Notes: generated by a model not told the origin, from the sequence alone. A stretch of 64,000 bases of DNA from Pseudomonadota bacterium (GCA_021782365.1 JAJXVB010000003.1:124001-188000), one strand, 5' to 3'. Positions 28,762 to 39,372 are shown, counted from the stretch's first letter. A program made the numbers and translations.

Positions 28762-28790
28762 TTGACAAAGAAGTGTTAGAAAACTACATT
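28762..28790 (+). promoter_or_regulatory. Promoter of the RND efflux operon
   Basis: TTGACA (28762-28767), 17 bases of spacer and TACATT (28785-28790) form a near-consensus sigma-70 promoter. The start codon of the adaptor gene is about 30 bases further on. No local regulator gene accompanies the pump. Confidence 0.65.
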
Positions 28791-28821
28791 TCCGAATTGT
28801 TCAAGCACTCGATGCCTTTCG

Positions 28822-29844
28822 ATGAAATCAGCCCTATTCATAATCGCGCTTTCCATCTGGCTTGCCGCATGCAACAAAGAGGCAGCGCCGCCCGCAAAAA
28901 CCGTGCGGCCCGCATTGACAGAGGTCGTGGGGAATCGCGTAGCCGATCAAGGCCGGGAATACAGCGCCGAGATACGCGCCCGCCATGAGCCGATGCTGGG
29001 CTTTCGCACAGGGGGAAAGATCATCGAGCGGAAGGTGTATGCAGGAACGAGGGTGAAGGCGGGGGAGGTGCTTGCGCGCCTGGATCCTTCGGATGCGATC
29101 CAGAAGACGAATGCGGCAGAGGCGCAATATCGGCTTGCCTTGTCGGATGTGAAGCGCTACCGGGAATTGCGTAAACGCGGATTTGTAAGCCAAGCGGCGC
29201 TGGATGCCAAGGAAGCCGCCTTGAAGTCTCTCGGTGCGGAGGCGAATCTCGCGAGAAACCAGTCCGACTATACGGTGCTGCGCGCCGATCGCGATGGGGT
29301 GATCGAGGCGGTATTGGCTGACGCAGGACAGGTGGTTGCAGCGGGACAGCCCGTGATGAAACTGGGCGTTTCAGGCGAGACGGAGGCGGCATTCTCGATA
29401 CCCGAAGACCAGTTTTCCGCTTTCCATGTCGGCGATGAAGCGCGAGTCGCCGTGGGCGATTTGCCTGCCCTTAAAGGCCATATCAGGGAACTCTCTCTTT
29501 CTTCCGATCCCCAGAGCAGGACCTATGCCGCGCGCGTTGCGTTTGATGACCCGATGAACCGGATTGCGCTGGGCATGAGCGCGCGCGTGAACTTCAAGGC
29601 TGCCGACAAGGCATCCCTACTGATTCCGCTTTCGGCTATCTATCAGCAGGGCAAGCAGGCTGCCGTCTGGATCGTTTCTGATGGCAAGCGCGTGACGCTC
29701 AGGGAGGTGCAGGTATCCGCCTATCGGGACGAGGGGGCGGTCATTTCGGGCGGACTCAAAGAGGGTGAGCGCATCGTCGTCGCAGGCGTGCATCGCCTGT
29801 CGGAGGGCGAGATCATACAGCCCGTCGATGGCAGCGGAAAATGA
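28822..29844 (+). CDS. RND efflux periplasmic adaptor (membrane fusion protein, lipoprotein)
   Basis: A 340-residue adaptor with a lipoprotein signal (lipobox LAAC, C17). Order: beta-barrel and lipoyl half-motifs (GGKIIERKVYAGTRVKAGEVLARLD, then the second half DGVIEAVLADAGQVV), a short alpha-hairpin between (about residues 90-135), and a membrane-proximal domain at the end. The short hairpin suggests a compact type of adaptor. The stop overlaps the permease start by 4 bases. Substrates could be organic toxins, detergents or metals. The sequence does not decide. Confidence 0.9.
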   Translation: MKSALFIIALSIWLAACNKEAAPPAKTVRPALTEVVGNRVADQGREYSAEIRARHEPMLGFRTGGKIIERKVYAGTRVKAGEVLARLDPSDAIQKTNAAEAQYRLALSDVKRYRELRKRGFVSQAALDAKEAALKSLGAEANLARNQSDYTVLRADRDGVIEAVLADAGQVVAAGQPVMKLGVSGETEAAFSIPEDQFSAFHVGDEARVAVGDLPALKGHIRELSLSSDPQSRTYAARVAFDDPMNRIALGMSARVNFKAADKASLLIPLSAIYQQGKQAAVWIVSDGKRVTLREVQVSAYRDEGAVISGGLKEGERIVVAGVHRLSEGEIIQPVDGSGK

Positions 29845-32800
29845 GAGGGCCCAATCTTTCGGCTTGGGCGCTGAATCACCAGCAGATGGTGCTTTATCTC
29901 ATCATCGTGCTGATGGGGGCCGGCATATTTTCCTATTTCGGCCTTGGGCGCGCGGAAGATCCCGATTTCACGTTCAAGGCGATGGCGGTGCGCACGCTTT
30001 GGCCGGGTGCGAATGCGCCCACGGTGGAGCTCGAGTTAACCGACCGGATAGAAAAGAAATTGCAGGAAACCCCCTGGGTCGATGTGCTGCGCTCCGCATC
30101 CAAGCCTGGGGAATCCATGGTGTTTATCGGACTCAAGGACTACACGCCCAAGTCCGAGGTGCCGGAAGCCTGGCGTCAGGTCAGAAAGAAGCTGGATGAC
30201 ATCCGGCACGAATTGCCGCCCGGCATACAGGGCCCATTTCCAAACGAAGAGTTTGGCGATGTGGATGTCAACATCTTCGCCTTGACCGGAGACGGCATCG
30301 GCCTTGGAGAACTGCGCCGCTATGCGGACCGGATCGCGATCGACTTGAAGGGCGTTCCGGATGTCAGGCGCATCGAACTGATCGGCGTTCAGGACGAGAA
30401 GATCTATCTCGATGCCTCTCCGATGCGTCTGGCAAGCTTAGGCATCACGCCCGCCGAGATAGGTGCAGCGCTCGCGCAGCAGAACGCGATCTCGCCTTCT
30501 GGGTTTGTGGAAACCGGCAGCGACCGCGTCTGGCTGCGCACGAGCGGGGAATTCGACAGCGTCGAAAAGATAAGAGATGCAGACATGCTCGTGAACGGCA
30601 AGCACATGCGCCTTGGCGACATCGTCAATGTCTTTAGAGGTTATCGCGATCCGCCGAGTCCGATGATGCGAGTTGGCGGGAAACCTGCGATCGGCATCGG
30701 CGTTGTGATGGACAAGGGGGGGGACGTCATCAGGCTCGGCGAGAACCTGAAAAATGCGATGAAGCGTGAGGCGGCGAATTTGCCTGTCGGGGTGGATGTG
30801 CATGTGGTCGCGAATCAGTCCGACGTGGTCAAGGGATCGATATCGCTGTTCCAGGATTCTCTGGGAGAGGCGATCCTGATCGTCCTTGCGGTGTCCTTTT
30901 TGAGCCTGGGATTGCGCACCGGGACCGTGGTCGCTTTCTCCATTCCGCTGGTTCTGGCGATCACTTTCTTCATGATGAAGGTCTTCGGCATAGACCTGCA
31001 GCGCATCTCCCTCGGTGCCTTGGTGATCGCGCTTGGCTTGCTGGTCGACGATGCGATCATCGCGGTGGAGATGATGGTGGTGAAGATGGAGCAGGGATGG
31101 GACAGGTTCAAGGCGGCCACCTTCGCCTATACATCGACCGCCTTTCCGATGCTGACCGGCACCCTGATCACTGCGGCCGCCTTCACGCCGGTGGGTTTTT
31201 CAAAATCCGCCGCCAGCGAATATACCTTCTCCATCTTCGCCGTGGTGACCATCGCGCTTCTGGTTTCCTGGATAGTCGCGGTGATTTTCACGCCTTATCT
31301 GGGATTCAAGCTGCTCGATCCTGCAAGGCTGCGCGCAAAGGTGCATGGAGACGACGTCTACGGCACGCCTTTTTACCGAGGATTTCGCCGGGTGCTGACA
31401 TGGTGTCTGCGAAATCGCTGGACAGTCATCGCGATCACGTTGCTGGTATTCGTTCTGTCCGTAATCGCATTCGGGAAAGGCGTGCAGAAGCAGTTCTTCC
31501 CATCTGCCAGCAGGCTTGAGCTTCTGGTCGACATGACGCTGCCGCAGGGGGCATCTTTGAAATCGACCGAACATGAGGTCGAGCGCATCGAAGGTCTTCT
31601 CAAGGGCGATCGGAGGGTGGACTCCTATTCCTGCTATGTCGGCAACAGCACCCCGCGCTTTTTCCTCTCTCTCGACATCAAACTCTACAGCGACAACTTT
31701 GCTCAGTGCGTCGTGCTGACCAGGAGCATAGAAGCGCGCGAGGCATTGAAGTCGCATCTTGAAAACACATCCGGCGCAGAAGGGGCCGCGCATCTGCATG
31801 TGTCGCGCCTCGAAAACGGCCCTCCTGTGGGTTATCCCGTGCAGTTCAGGATCAGCGGCACAGACCTCGATCAGGTGCGCAGCATCGCATCCCGGGTATC
31901 CGAGCTGATGCGCGCCAATCCCCATCTTCAGGATGTGAATTACGACTGGAACGAGAAGATCAAGGGCGTGCGCGTCGAGATAGACCAGGATGTGGCGCAC
32001 AAGCTGGGCACTTCGAGCTTTGAAATAAAACAGGCGCTGCAAGGCTGGCTGAACGGACAGACTCTTACGCAATACCGCGAGGGGGATCAGCTGATAGACG
32101 TGATGTGGCGGGGCGATGCGCGTTTTCTAAGCCGCCTTCTTGAGCTCGACATACCCTTGGCTGGCGGTGCGCATGTGCCGCTTGCCCAGGTCGCGCACCT
32201 GGTTCCCGATCTCGAGGAAGGCGTGATCTGGAGAAGGAACCGCATACCCACCATGACGGTGCTGGCCGACATGACAGACAGCACCCAGCCTGCAACGGTA
32301 TCCGTAGCGCTCGACAGGAAGCTGGACGAACTGCGCGCCAGATTGCCTGCCGGATACCGCATCGAAATGGGCGGTAGCATCGAGGAGTCCGCGAAGGGGG
32401 AACATGCGATCATGGCGGTGATGCCGCTGATGCTGATCGGCGTGGTGACCCTTCTGATGGTTCAGCTGCAGAGCATCAGCCGCACCGTCATCGTGCTGCT
32501 CACCGCACCGCTTGGCATGATAGGGGTGACCGCGGCGCTGCTGATCTTCAGGGTGCCCTTCGGCTTCGTCGCGAATCTCGGCTTCATCGCGTTGGCCGGC
32601 ATGATCATGCGCAACTCGGTGATTCTGGTCGACCAGATAAGGCAGGACGAGGAAGATGGAAAATCACGCTGGGAAGCCATCATCGGCTCGACGATCAGGC
32701 GCTTTCGTCCGATCACGCTGACGGCCGCAGCCGCGATACTCGCGATGATACCCCTGACCCGTCAGGTCTTCTGGGGGCCGATGGCCGTGACCATCATGGG

Positions 32801-32882
32801 AGGGCTGGTCGTGGCCACGCTTTTGACCTGCTTGTTTCTGCCTGCGCTTTATGCAGCGTGGTTCAGGGTGAAAGAGGAATGA
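29841..32882 (+). CDS. RND efflux permease (AcrB-like)
   Basis: A 1013-residue inner-membrane proton antiporter with 12 membrane helices and two large periplasmic loops. The proton-relay region of helix 4 is GALVIALGLLVDDAIIAVE. It has two adjacent aspartates, as in the HAE1 (drug) family, instead of the heavy-metal CzcA signature. The repeat in the second half reads GFIALAGMIMRNSVILVDQI, and that half begins RNRWTVIAITLLVF. No outer-membrane channel gene is present, so a TolC-like protein encoded elsewhere is needed. It is coupled to the adaptor gene through ATGA. Confidence 0.94.
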   Translation: MRGPNLSAWALNHQQMVLYLIIVLMGAGIFSYFGLGRAEDPDFTFKAMAVRTLWPGANAPTVELELTDRIEKKLQETPWVDVLRSASKPGESMVFIGLKDYTPKSEVPEAWRQVRKKLDDIRHELPPGIQGPFPNEEFGDVDVNIFALTGDGIGLGELRRYADRIAIDLKGVPDVRRIELIGVQDEKIYLDASPMRLASLGITPAEIGAALAQQNAISPSGFVETGSDRVWLRTSGEFDSVEKIRDADMLVNGKHMRLGDIVNVFRGYRDPPSPMMRVGGKPAIGIGVVMDKGGDVIRLGENLKNAMKREAANLPVGVDVHVVANQSDVVKGSISLFQDSLGEAILIVLAVSFLSLGLRTGTVVAFSIPLVLAITFFMMKVFGIDLQRISLGALVIALGLLVDDAIIAVEMMVVKMEQGWDRFKAATFAYTSTAFPMLTGTLITAAAFTPVGFSKSAASEYTFSIFAVVTIALLVSWIVAVIFTPYLGFKLLDPARLRAKVHGDDVYGTPFYRGFRRVLTWCLRNRWTVIAITLLVFVLSVIAFGKGVQKQFFPSASRLELLVDMTLPQGASLKSTEHEVERIEGLLKGDRRVDSYSCYVGNSTPRFFLSLDIKLYSDNFAQCVVLTRSIEAREALKSHLENTSGAEGAAHLHVSRLENGPPVGYPVQFRISGTDLDQVRSIASRVSELMRANPHLQDVNYDWNEKIKGVRVEIDQDVAHKLGTSSFEIKQALQGWLNGQTLTQYREGDQLIDVMWRGDARFLSRLLELDIPLAGGAHVPLAQVAHLVPDLEEGVIWRRNRIPTMTVLADMTDSTQPATVSVALDRKLDELRARLPAGYRIEMGGSIEESAKGEHAIMAVMPLMLIGVVTLLMVQLQSISRTVIVLLTAPLGMIGVTAALLIFRVPFGFVANLGFIALAGMIMRNSVILVDQIRQDEEDGKSRWEAIIGSTIRRFRPITLTAAAAILAMIPLTRQVFWGPMAVTIMGGLVVATLLTCLFLPALYAAWFRVKEE

Positions 32883-32952
32883 GACTTATCATGTTGCGTT
32901 CACGAATTGAATCCGCTTACCATTAAATCCACACTTGAATACAGGATAACCC

Positions 32953-33144
32953 ATGTTCAAATTGCCGCTTGTCATCATCTACATGATCATCGCGTTCAAC
33001 CTCACCGCATTCACCGTGTTCCTGCAGCTGGACATGCTGATCTTCACTGCGCTCATCTACAAGATCATCGCCTGGACGCTGACGATAGGCGCCTGGTATC
33101 TGGCATACAGGAATCGCAACAAGTTCTGGAGGATAGGCGGCTAA
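32953..33144 (+). CDS. Small two-helix membrane protein ahead of cbbQ
   Basis: A 63-residue hydrophobic protein with two membrane segments (about 4-22 and 30-52) and a basic tail YRNRNKFWRIGG, so both ends probably face the cytosol or the tail stays inside. AGGATAACCC lies upstream of the ATG, though the spacing to the AGG is wide. It sits 38 bases before cbbQ on the same strand. No family was recognised. Position suggests it belongs to the CbbQ/CbbO unit, perhaps as a membrane anchor. That role is a guess. Confidence 0.6.
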   Translation: MFKLPLVIIYMIIAFNLTAFTVFLQLDMLIFTALIYKIIAWTLTIGAWYLAYRNRNKFWRIGG

Positions 33145-33182
33145 GATCCGCCTTTGGGCGGGCATTTCAAGAAGGGATTTCA

Positions 33183-34007
33183 ATGAAAGACATCGTCAGT
33201 CAGTATCAGGTCAAGCGCGAGCCATACTATCGCCAGGTATCCGATGAGGTGGCCGTCTATGAAGCGGCCTATGATGCGCGCATGCCCATCATGCTGAAGG
33301 GCCCGACCGGCTGCGGGAAGACGCGCTTCATCGAATACATGGCATGGAAACTGGGCAGGCCGCTGATCACGGTCGCATGCAACGAGGACATGACGGCAAG
33401 CGATCTTGTGGGGCGCTTTCTGCTCGATTCCCAGGGCACGCGCTGGCAGGACGGCCCGCTTGCGATCGCCGCGAGATACGGGGCAATCTGCTATCTCGAC
33501 GAGGTCGTCGAGGCGCGCCAGGATACCACGGTCGTGATCCATCCCTTGACGGACAACAGGCGCGTGCTTCCTTTGGAGAAGACAGGCGAACTCGTGGAGG
33601 CGCATCCGGATTTCCAGCTCGTGATCTCCTACAATCCAGGATACCAGAGCGTGATGAAGGACCTCAAGCAATCGACCAAGCAGCGCTTCGGCGCGCTGGA
33701 CTTCGATTACCCGGAGCATGAGATCGAGGAAGAGATCGTATCCCACGAGTCTGGGATATCGAGGGAGGATGCAGGGAAGCTGGTGTCGATTGCGAAGATG
33801 GCGCGCAAGCTCAAGGGGCATGGGCTGGACGAGGGCATCTCCACGCGCATGCTGATCTATGCGGGCACCTTGATTGCAAGAGGGGTGGAGACCAGACGAG
33901 CATGCCGCGTCGCATTGGTCGCACCGATCACGGACGATCCTGACATGCGCGATGCGCTGGAAGCGGCCGTGGTCACCTTCTTCGGAAAGCACAAAGAGGG
34001 GAGATGA
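33183..34007 (+). CDS. cbbQ: CbbQ/NirQ/NorQ-family AAA+ ATPase
   Basis: A MoxR-type AAA+ ATPase of 274 residues. Walker A is GPTGCGKT (about G40 to T47) and Walker B is ICYLDEV (D106, E107). The sensor region ISYNPGYQ and the C-terminal lid TRMLIYAGTLIARGV are typical of CbbQ/NorQ. Such proteins form hexamers that remodel a target together with a VWA-domain partner, for example Rubisco with CbbO or NO reductase with NorD. ATG 33183 is chosen. The longer frame to 32907 runs through the small membrane-protein gene. The stop overlaps the partner gene by 4 bases. Confidence 0.9.
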   Translation: MKDIVSQYQVKREPYYRQVSDEVAVYEAAYDARMPIMLKGPTGCGKTRFIEYMAWKLGRPLITVACNEDMTASDLVGRFLLDSQGTRWQDGPLAIAARYGAICYLDEVVEARQDTTVVIHPLTDNRRVLPLEKTGELVEAHPDFQLVISYNPGYQSVMKDLKQSTKQRFGALDFDYPEHEIEEEIVSHESGISREDAGKLVSIAKMARKLKGHGLDEGISTRMLIYAGTLIARGVETRRACRVALVAPITDDPDMRDALEAAVVTFFGKHKEGR

Positions 34008-35767
34008 AATCCGCCTTCAACCGCATATCGCATCGCCTGAAGCGGTATTTTGGCAAGCCGGACCATCAGGCTGAGCATCGGTCGAAGATCCTGCTCACCG
34101 ATGTGCACCGTCGCCTTGCGATCTATCTTCATGCGATGTGCGGCAGGGACCTCGTGATCAAGGCGATGGAGGAGGATTTTCTTCATCTCGAGAAATACCG
34201 CCCCTACATAGAAGGGAATACGATACACCTGCCGAGCTTCTATTACGATCAGGCAAAAGAAGTTACGGGTGTCGAAGTCTATCGCGCGGCGGCTGTCCAT
34301 GCCGCGGCCCACATCATGCATACCGAGAAGGCGTTTCCCGATGCGATTGCCGACAAGTGGCAGAAGGCGGTGATCTCGGTCGTCGAGGATGCCAGGGTCG
34401 AGGCCCTGATGATGCAGGAATTTCCCGGGCTGATCGAGCTTTGGCGCGACCAGCATGTCGCCACGCCATGGCAGAACAGAAGCGCGGGCGATTATCTCTC
34501 GCGCCTGGCGCGCGCGCTGCTCGACCCATCCTATCAGGATGACGATCCATGGATCGCTCAGGGCAGGACGCTTTTCGGGGCCGAGAGGAATCTCGAGACG
34601 CACGATGTCTCCATCCGTATCGGATCGGCTTTGGCCGCAGAGTTCAGGAAGAAGAACATCAAGTTCAATGTGCATGCGGACAGGCTTAGCGCGCTCTACC
34701 GAGACGACAACCGCTATTCCTGGGAGTATGCGAAACATGAGCCAACCCGTGCGGAGGAGATGCCGACTTCCTTCTTCGAGCTCAAGCTTTTGATGGGAAA
34801 CAACGAGTTTGCAAACGTGGACGAGGATAACAAGGAGATTTCCGAAGGCAAGCCGCAGCGCTCAAACGGCAAGGACACCTACACCTATGCGGAGTGGGAC
34901 TACCGCAGCCAGGCCGAGACGGCTTCCTGGGTCACGGTGCACGAGAGAAAGCCCAAGCCCGGTGAGATCGAAGTCGTGGATCAGATCGTTTTGCAAAACG
35001 GCCATTTGATATCGCGCATGGAGAGGATACTGCATGCGATCCGCTATAGCGGGCTGCGCCGCATCAGGAAACTTGAGGAGGGAGACGAGGTCGACATCAA
35101 TGCGGCGGTGCGCGCGCTGATCGATCTGCGTTCGGGTATCCATCCGGATACGCGCATCATGATGCGCTCGCTGCGCAAGAACCGCGACATCTCGGTTCTC
35201 GTGCTGCTCGACCTTTCTAACTCGACCAATCAGAGGATAGCCGGACAGGAACAGACGGTGCTGGAACTGACCCGGCAGATCTGTGTGCTGTTCGCCGATG
35301 TGATAGAGGATGTCGGTGATCCTTTCGCGATCCATGGCTTCTGCTCCAAGAGCCGGCACAACGTCGAATATTTCCGCTTCAAGGATTTCGGTCAGCCATA
35401 CGATGGCGAGTCCAAGGCCAGGATCGCCGGGATGACAGGGCAGCGTTCGACGCGCATGGGCGCTGCGATACGGCACGCCGCCCATCATCTGGACACTCAG
35501 GAAGCAGGCAAGAAACTTTTGATGCTGATCACGGACGGCGCGCCTTCCGACATAGATGTCAGGGGGACGAAATACCTGATGTACGATGCGAAGATGGCGG
35601 TCAATGAAGCCGCGAAGCGCGGCATACACACGCACTGCATCAGCCTGGACCCCAAGGCGGACGAATATGTCTCGCAGATATTTGGCGCCAGGGGATATAT
35701 GGTCGTCGACCATGTCAGATATCTGCCGGAGAAGATGCTGATGATCTATGCGGGGCTGACCCGCTAA
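34004..35767 (+). CDS. cbbO: CbbO/NorD-like VWA-domain protein
   Basis: The partner of the upstream ATPase, 587 residues. The C-terminal von Willebrand A domain (about 395-587) has a perfect MIDAS motif DLSNS (D403, S405, S407), then TRMGAAIRHAAHHL and LLMLITDGAPSDID with the further metal-contact residues. The N-terminal 390 residues are the helical region shared by CbbO and NorD. In Rubisco activases the VWA domain grips the enzyme while CbbQ hydrolyses ATP. Neither cbbL/cbbM nor nor genes are in the window, so the client is unproven. CbbO is preferred over NorD because the organism looks autotrophic. Confidence 0.82.
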   Translation: MKSAFNRISHRLKRYFGKPDHQAEHRSKILLTDVHRRLAIYLHAMCGRDLVIKAMEEDFLHLEKYRPYIEGNTIHLPSFYYDQAKEVTGVEVYRAAAVHAAAHIMHTEKAFPDAIADKWQKAVISVVEDARVEALMMQEFPGLIELWRDQHVATPWQNRSAGDYLSRLARALLDPSYQDDDPWIAQGRTLFGAERNLETHDVSIRIGSALAAEFRKKNIKFNVHADRLSALYRDDNRYSWEYAKHEPTRAEEMPTSFFELKLLMGNNEFANVDEDNKEISEGKPQRSNGKDTYTYAEWDYRSQAETASWVTVHERKPKPGEIEVVDQIVLQNGHLISRMERILHAIRYSGLRRIRKLEEGDEVDINAAVRALIDLRSGIHPDTRIMMRSLRKNRDISVLVLLDLSNSTNQRIAGQEQTVLELTRQICVLFADVIEDVGDPFAIHGFCSKSRHNVEYFRFKDFGQPYDGESKARIAGMTGQRSTRMGAAIRHAAHHLDTQEAGKKLLMLITDGAPSDIDVRGTKYLMYDAKMAVNEAAKRGIHTHCISLDPKADEYVSQIFGARGYMVVDHVRYLPEKMLMIYAGLTR

Positions 35768-35777
35768 AGTCAAGGCA

Positions 35778-36728
35778 TCAGAGTCTTTCGAGCAGCATCG
35801 TCTCGAGCCTGATCTGATCCTTGGTGAATCCGCGTATGCCTTCGGCGAGCTTCTCGGTCGCCATCGCATCCTCGTTCATCTCCCACCTGAATTCTGCCTC
35901 CGTCATCAAGGGGGGCGCCTTCTTGATCTCTCTTGAGAATTTCAGCTTGCGTTCCAGCACGCCTTGTGTGGCCTCCAGCTCTTCAAGCAAGGCCGGCGCA
36001 ATGGTCAGTCTGTCGCATCCTGCGAGCGCCACGATCTCGCCCATGTTGCGAAACGATGCGCCCATCACGATGGTCTTGTAGCCGTGCTCCTTGAAATAGG
36101 CATATATCTTGCGCACCGATTGCACGCCGGGATCGTCTTCTGGCGAAAAGTCCGATGCTCCCTTTGCCTTGTGCCAGTCGAGAATCCGGCCTACAAAAGG
36201 AGAGATCAGAGTCGCGCCCGCTTCTGCTGCTGCGCGCGCCTGTGCGAAACCGAAGAGCAGCGTCAGGTTGCAGCATATGCCTTCGCGTTCCAGGATTTCG
36301 GCGGCGCGTATGCCTTCCCAGGTCGATGCGATCTTGATCAGCACCCTTTTGTTTTCTATCCCTGCCGCGTTGTAAAGGCCGATCAGCCTGCGCGCCCTGG
36401 CGAGCGTTGCTTCCCTGTTAAATGAGAGCCTTGCATCCACCTCGGTCGAGATGCGTCCGGGAATGAATTTGAGCACTTCCAGTCCGACATCCACGGCCAG
36501 CTTGTCCATTGCATCGTGAGCCTGCTGTTCGCGCTCAGTGCTTTGGGATCTTGCCCATGAGATCGCATCTTCTATCAGGGGGACGTATTCGGGCAATGTG
36601 GCGGCCTTGAGCAGAAGGGATGGATTGGTCGTCGCATCCTCAGGGCGGTGATGGCGTATCGCCTCTATGTCGCCTGTGTCGGCGACGATCGTGGTCATCG
36701 TTTTGAGTTGTTCCAGAAAATTGCTCAT
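35778..36728 (-). CDS. tal: Transaldolase (TalB type)
   Basis: Transaldolase moves a dihydroxyacetone unit between sugar phosphates in the pentose phosphate pathway. The start ATG 36728 is preceded by GGAGA and gives [20 protein letters not shown] and 316 residues, the TalB length. The longer open frame upstream runs over glgP. The Schiff-base lysine is in [12 protein letters not shown], and [10 protein letters not shown] and [10 protein letters not shown] are conserved. It is the second gene of a glgP-tal unit, 20 bases after glgP, and is convergent with cbbO. Confidence 0.95.
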   Translation of the reverse strand: MSNFLEQLKTMTTIVADTGDIEAIRHHRPEDATTNPSLLLKAATLPEYVPLIEDAISWARSQSTEREQQAHDAMDKLAVDVGLEVLKFIPGRISTEVDARLSFNREATLARARRLIGLYNAAGIENKRVLIKIASTWEGIRAAEILEREGICCNLTLLFGFAQARAAAEAGATLISPFVGRILDWHKAKGASDFSPEDDPGVQSVRKIYAYFKEHGYKTIVMGASFRNMGEIVALAGCDRLTIAPALLEELEATQGVLERKLKFSREIKKAPPLMTEAEFRWEMNEDAMATEKLAEGIRGFTKDQIRLETMLLERL

Positions 36729-36748
36729 GTTTTCTCCATCGTCATTGG

Positions 36749-39214
36749 CTAGAACCGGGGGACTGCGCTGACCTGCCAGATCTTCTCCGCATAGTCCTGT
36801 ATGCTGCGGTCGCTTGAGAATTTTCCCATGCTGGCGATGTTGATGATCGCCTTGCGGGCCCATTCGGAAGGCGTCCTGTAGAGCGCATCGACCTTCTCCT
36901 GGCAATGCACGTAGGCTGCATAGTCCGCAAGCAGAAGATAATGATCGCCTTCGTGGGTGAGGGTATCGAATAATGGGCGGTATCTGTCCTGCTCTTCAGG
37001 CGAGAAATAGCCTGAGCCTATCATGTCGAGAGCCTGGCGCAATTCGCCGTTCTCGCGGTAGTAGTCCCATGGGTTGTAGCCATGCTGCCTGAGATTGCTC
37101 ACGCCTTCCGTGGTAAGCCCGAATGTGAAGATGTTGTCCCATCCGACTTCGGCGCCGATTTCCACATTCGCGCCATCCATCGTGCCTATCGTCAATGCGC
37201 CGTTCAGCGCCATCTTCATGTTGCTCGTACCTGAGGCTTCGGTGCCTGCGGTGGAGATCTGTTCGGATAAATCGGTCGCGGGGATGATCGCGGTTGCGGT
37301 CGCGACGTTGTAGTTCGGTATGAAGACCACCTTGAGCATGTCGTGCATCGCGGGATCGTTGTTCACGAATTCCGCGACATCGTTGATCAGCCTGATGATG
37401 AGCTTTGCGATCGCATAGCCGGGAGCCGCCTTGCCGCTGAAGATCGCGGTGCGCGGGATCATGCCGTCCAACTGACCTGCCCTTATGCGGTTGTAGCGGG
37501 TGATCACATGCAGCAGATTCAGAAGCTGGCGCTTGTATTCGTGGATGCGCTTGATCTGCACGTCGAACATCGAATGCGCATCGATCTCGATCTGCAGATG
37601 TTCGAGCACATAGTCTGTCAGCCTTGTCTTGTTTTCCTGCTTGACCGACATGAAGGCCGAGACGAAGGCATCGTCATTCGCAAGCGGCAAAAGCTTTTCG
37701 AGTTCGCTAAGATCGGTTTTCCAGCGCGTCCCGATGTGTTCGGAGATCAGCTGGGAAAGAGGAGGATTGGCCTGGTTGAGCCAGCGGCGCGGCGTGATTC
37801 CATTGGTGATATTGATGATCTTGCCGGGATAGGTCCTTTCGAAATCGACGAATGTGCTGTTTTTCATGAGCTCGGTGTGAATCTCGGCGACGCCGTTCAC
37901 CTTGTGGCTGCCCGCGATCGCGAGATTCGCCATCCTGATCCTTCGACCCATTTCCTCGTCTATCAGGGACATGCGCCTTAGCAGTTCGGCGTCGTTTGGA
38001 CTCCTGTGCATCACGTCGTGCAGGAAGCGATGGTTGATCTCATAGATGATCTGCATGTGGCGCGGCAAGAGCTTCTCGAACATGTCAAGCGGCCATGTCT
38101 CGAGCGCCTCGGGCATCAGCGTGTGATTGGTGTAGGAGAATGTGCGGGTCGTGATCGACCATGCGCGGTCCCAGTCCAGATGATGGATGTCGAGCAATAG
38201 GCGCATCAGCTCCGGAATCGAGAGGGAAGGGTGGGTGTCGTTAAGCTGTATCGCGACTTTTTCAGGAAAGAGATCGAAATTCTGATGCTGCTTCAAAAAG
38301 CGCGCGATGATGTCCTGCAAAGAGGCGGTGACGAAAAAGTATTGCTGTTTCAGCCTTAGCTCCTTGCCCATCGTCGTCGTGTCGTCTGGATAGAGCACCT
38401 TGGAGAGTATTTCGGATTCTCTCTTTTCTCCCACGGCCTTGATATAGTCTCCGTTGTTGAAGTATTGCAGGTCGAAGTCGCGCGTCGCTTTGGCCGACCA
38501 GAGTCGCATGCTGTTGACGACGTTGTTTCCATAGCCGGGGATGGGCGTATCGTATGCCATCGCCATCACTTCGGTCGTGTCCAGCCAGTGGTAGCGATAG
38601 ACGCCGTCATCGTCCTCGCAGTGGATCACGTGGCCGTAGAAGTTGACCTTGTAGAGCAGGTCTGGCCTCGGAAACTCCCATGGATTTCCATAGCGCAGCC
38701 AGTTGTCTGGCCGCTCGACCTGCGAGCCGTTTTCGATATCCTGATGGAACATGCCATATTCGTAGCGGATGCCATAACCGTAACTTGGTATGCCGAGTGT
38801 GGCCATCGAATCGAGAAAGCAGGCGGCGAGTCTTCCGAGTCCTCCGTTTCCCAATGCCGCATCCTCTTCGATGTCGCGGACTTCATCGAAAGAAATACCC
38901 ATCTCTTGCAGCACTTCCTTGCAGTTTTCCAGGCATTCCATGTTGAGCAGGCTGTTGGCCAGCATGCGGCCGATCAGAAATTCCATCGAAAGATAGTAGA
39001 CGCGCTTGCTGTCCTCCCGGTCGTAGTTGTGCTGTGTTTCCATGCAGTGTTCTATCAGGCGGTCGCGCGCGGCATACGCGATCGCGTGAAACCAGTCGCG
39101 CGCCGATGCGTTGGACGGATCCTGGCCCACGGAATAGATGAGCCGGTTGACGAGGGAGTGCTTCAGGGATTCTTTGTCCAGGCCGAGAAATTGATGCTGT
39201 GTGCTTTCTGACAT
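36749..39214 (-). CDS. glgP: Glycogen/alpha-glucan phosphorylase
   Basis: GlgP releases glucose 1-phosphate from glycogen, a PLP-dependent reaction. The 821-residue length fits bacterial phosphorylases. The PLP lysine is in [20 protein letters not shown]. The active-site region [19 protein letters not shown] and the phosphate-contact segment [12 protein letters not shown] are intact. No eukaryote-type phosphorylation site at the N-terminus is evident. It leads the glgP-tal operon. Its leader region (39215-39400) has an AT-rich palindromic stretch and two inverted repeats that may be regulatory. Confidence 0.97.
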   Translation of the reverse strand: MSESTQHQFLGLDKESLKHSLVNRLIYSVGQDPSNASARDWFHAIAYAARDRLIEHCMETQHNYDREDSKRVYYLSMEFLIGRMLANSLLNMECLENCKEVLQEMGISFDEVRDIEEDAALGNGGLGRLAACFLDSMATLGIPSYGYGIRYEYGMFHQDIENGSQVERPDNWLRYGNPWEFPRPDLLYKVNFYGHVIHCEDDDGVYRYHWLDTTEVMAMAYDTPIPGYGNNVVNSMRLWSAKATRDFDLQYFNNGDYIKAVGEKRESEILSKVLYPDDTTTMGKELRLKQQYFFVTASLQDIIARFLKQHQNFDLFPEKVAIQLNDTHPSLSIPELMRLLLDIHHLDWDRAWSITTRTFSYTNHTLMPEALETWPLDMFEKLLPRHMQIIYEINHRFLHDVMHRSPNDAELLRRMSLIDEEMGRRIRMANLAIAGSHKVNGVAEIHTELMKNSTFVDFERTYPGKIINITNGITPRRWLNQANPPLSQLISEHIGTRWKTDLSELEKLLPLANDDAFVSAFMSVKQENKTRLTDYVLEHLQIEIDAHSMFDVQIKRIHEYKRQLLNLLHVITRYNRIRAGQLDGMIPRTAIFSGKAAPGYAIAKLIIRLINDVAEFVNNDPAMHDMLKVVFIPNYNVATATAIIPATDLSEQISTAGTEASGTSNMKMALNGALTIGTMDGANVEIGAEVGWDNIFTFGLTTEGVSNLRQHGYNPWDYYRENGELRQALDMIGSGYFSPEEQDRYRPLFDTLTHEGDHYLLLADYAAYVHCQEKVDALYRTPSEWARKAIINIASMGKFSSDRSIQDYAEKIWQVSAVPRF

Positions 39215-39345
39215 GCTTGCCTCCGTTGCGCATGAAGAATGACAGGCTGTGCAGCCTTAAGCCGATGGAACCTTGGTCGGGATTTCAGTCAAACACGACA
39301 TCATTCTAATCATGCACATGCAGTGGAAGTAATTAATAATAATTA

Positions 39346-39372
39346 ATGTCATGCGCGGTTTCGGTATGACAT
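39346..39372. repeat. Inverted repeat in glgP / lipoprotein divergent region
   Basis: ATGTCAT (39346-39352) and ATGACAT (39366-39372) are perfect complements 13 bases apart, next to an AT-rich palindromic run at 39330-39346. AGGCTG/CAGCCT (39244-39249, 39252-39257) lies nearer to glgP. These could be operators or leader hairpins for the divergent glgP and lipoprotein genes. Confidence 0.4.

Noticed and set aside
28708-28988. Plus-strand frame upstream of the RND adaptor starting MESAILSAGPHFN
   Set aside because: Its third codon positions are A/T-rich unlike local genes, it contains the TTGACA-17-TACATT promoter and it runs out of frame into the adaptor gene.
32907-33182. N-terminal extension of cbbQ by 92 codons
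   Set aside because: The extension overlaps the 63-residue membrane protein gene in another frame and has no similarity to CbbQ. ATG 33183 gives the normal N-terminus.
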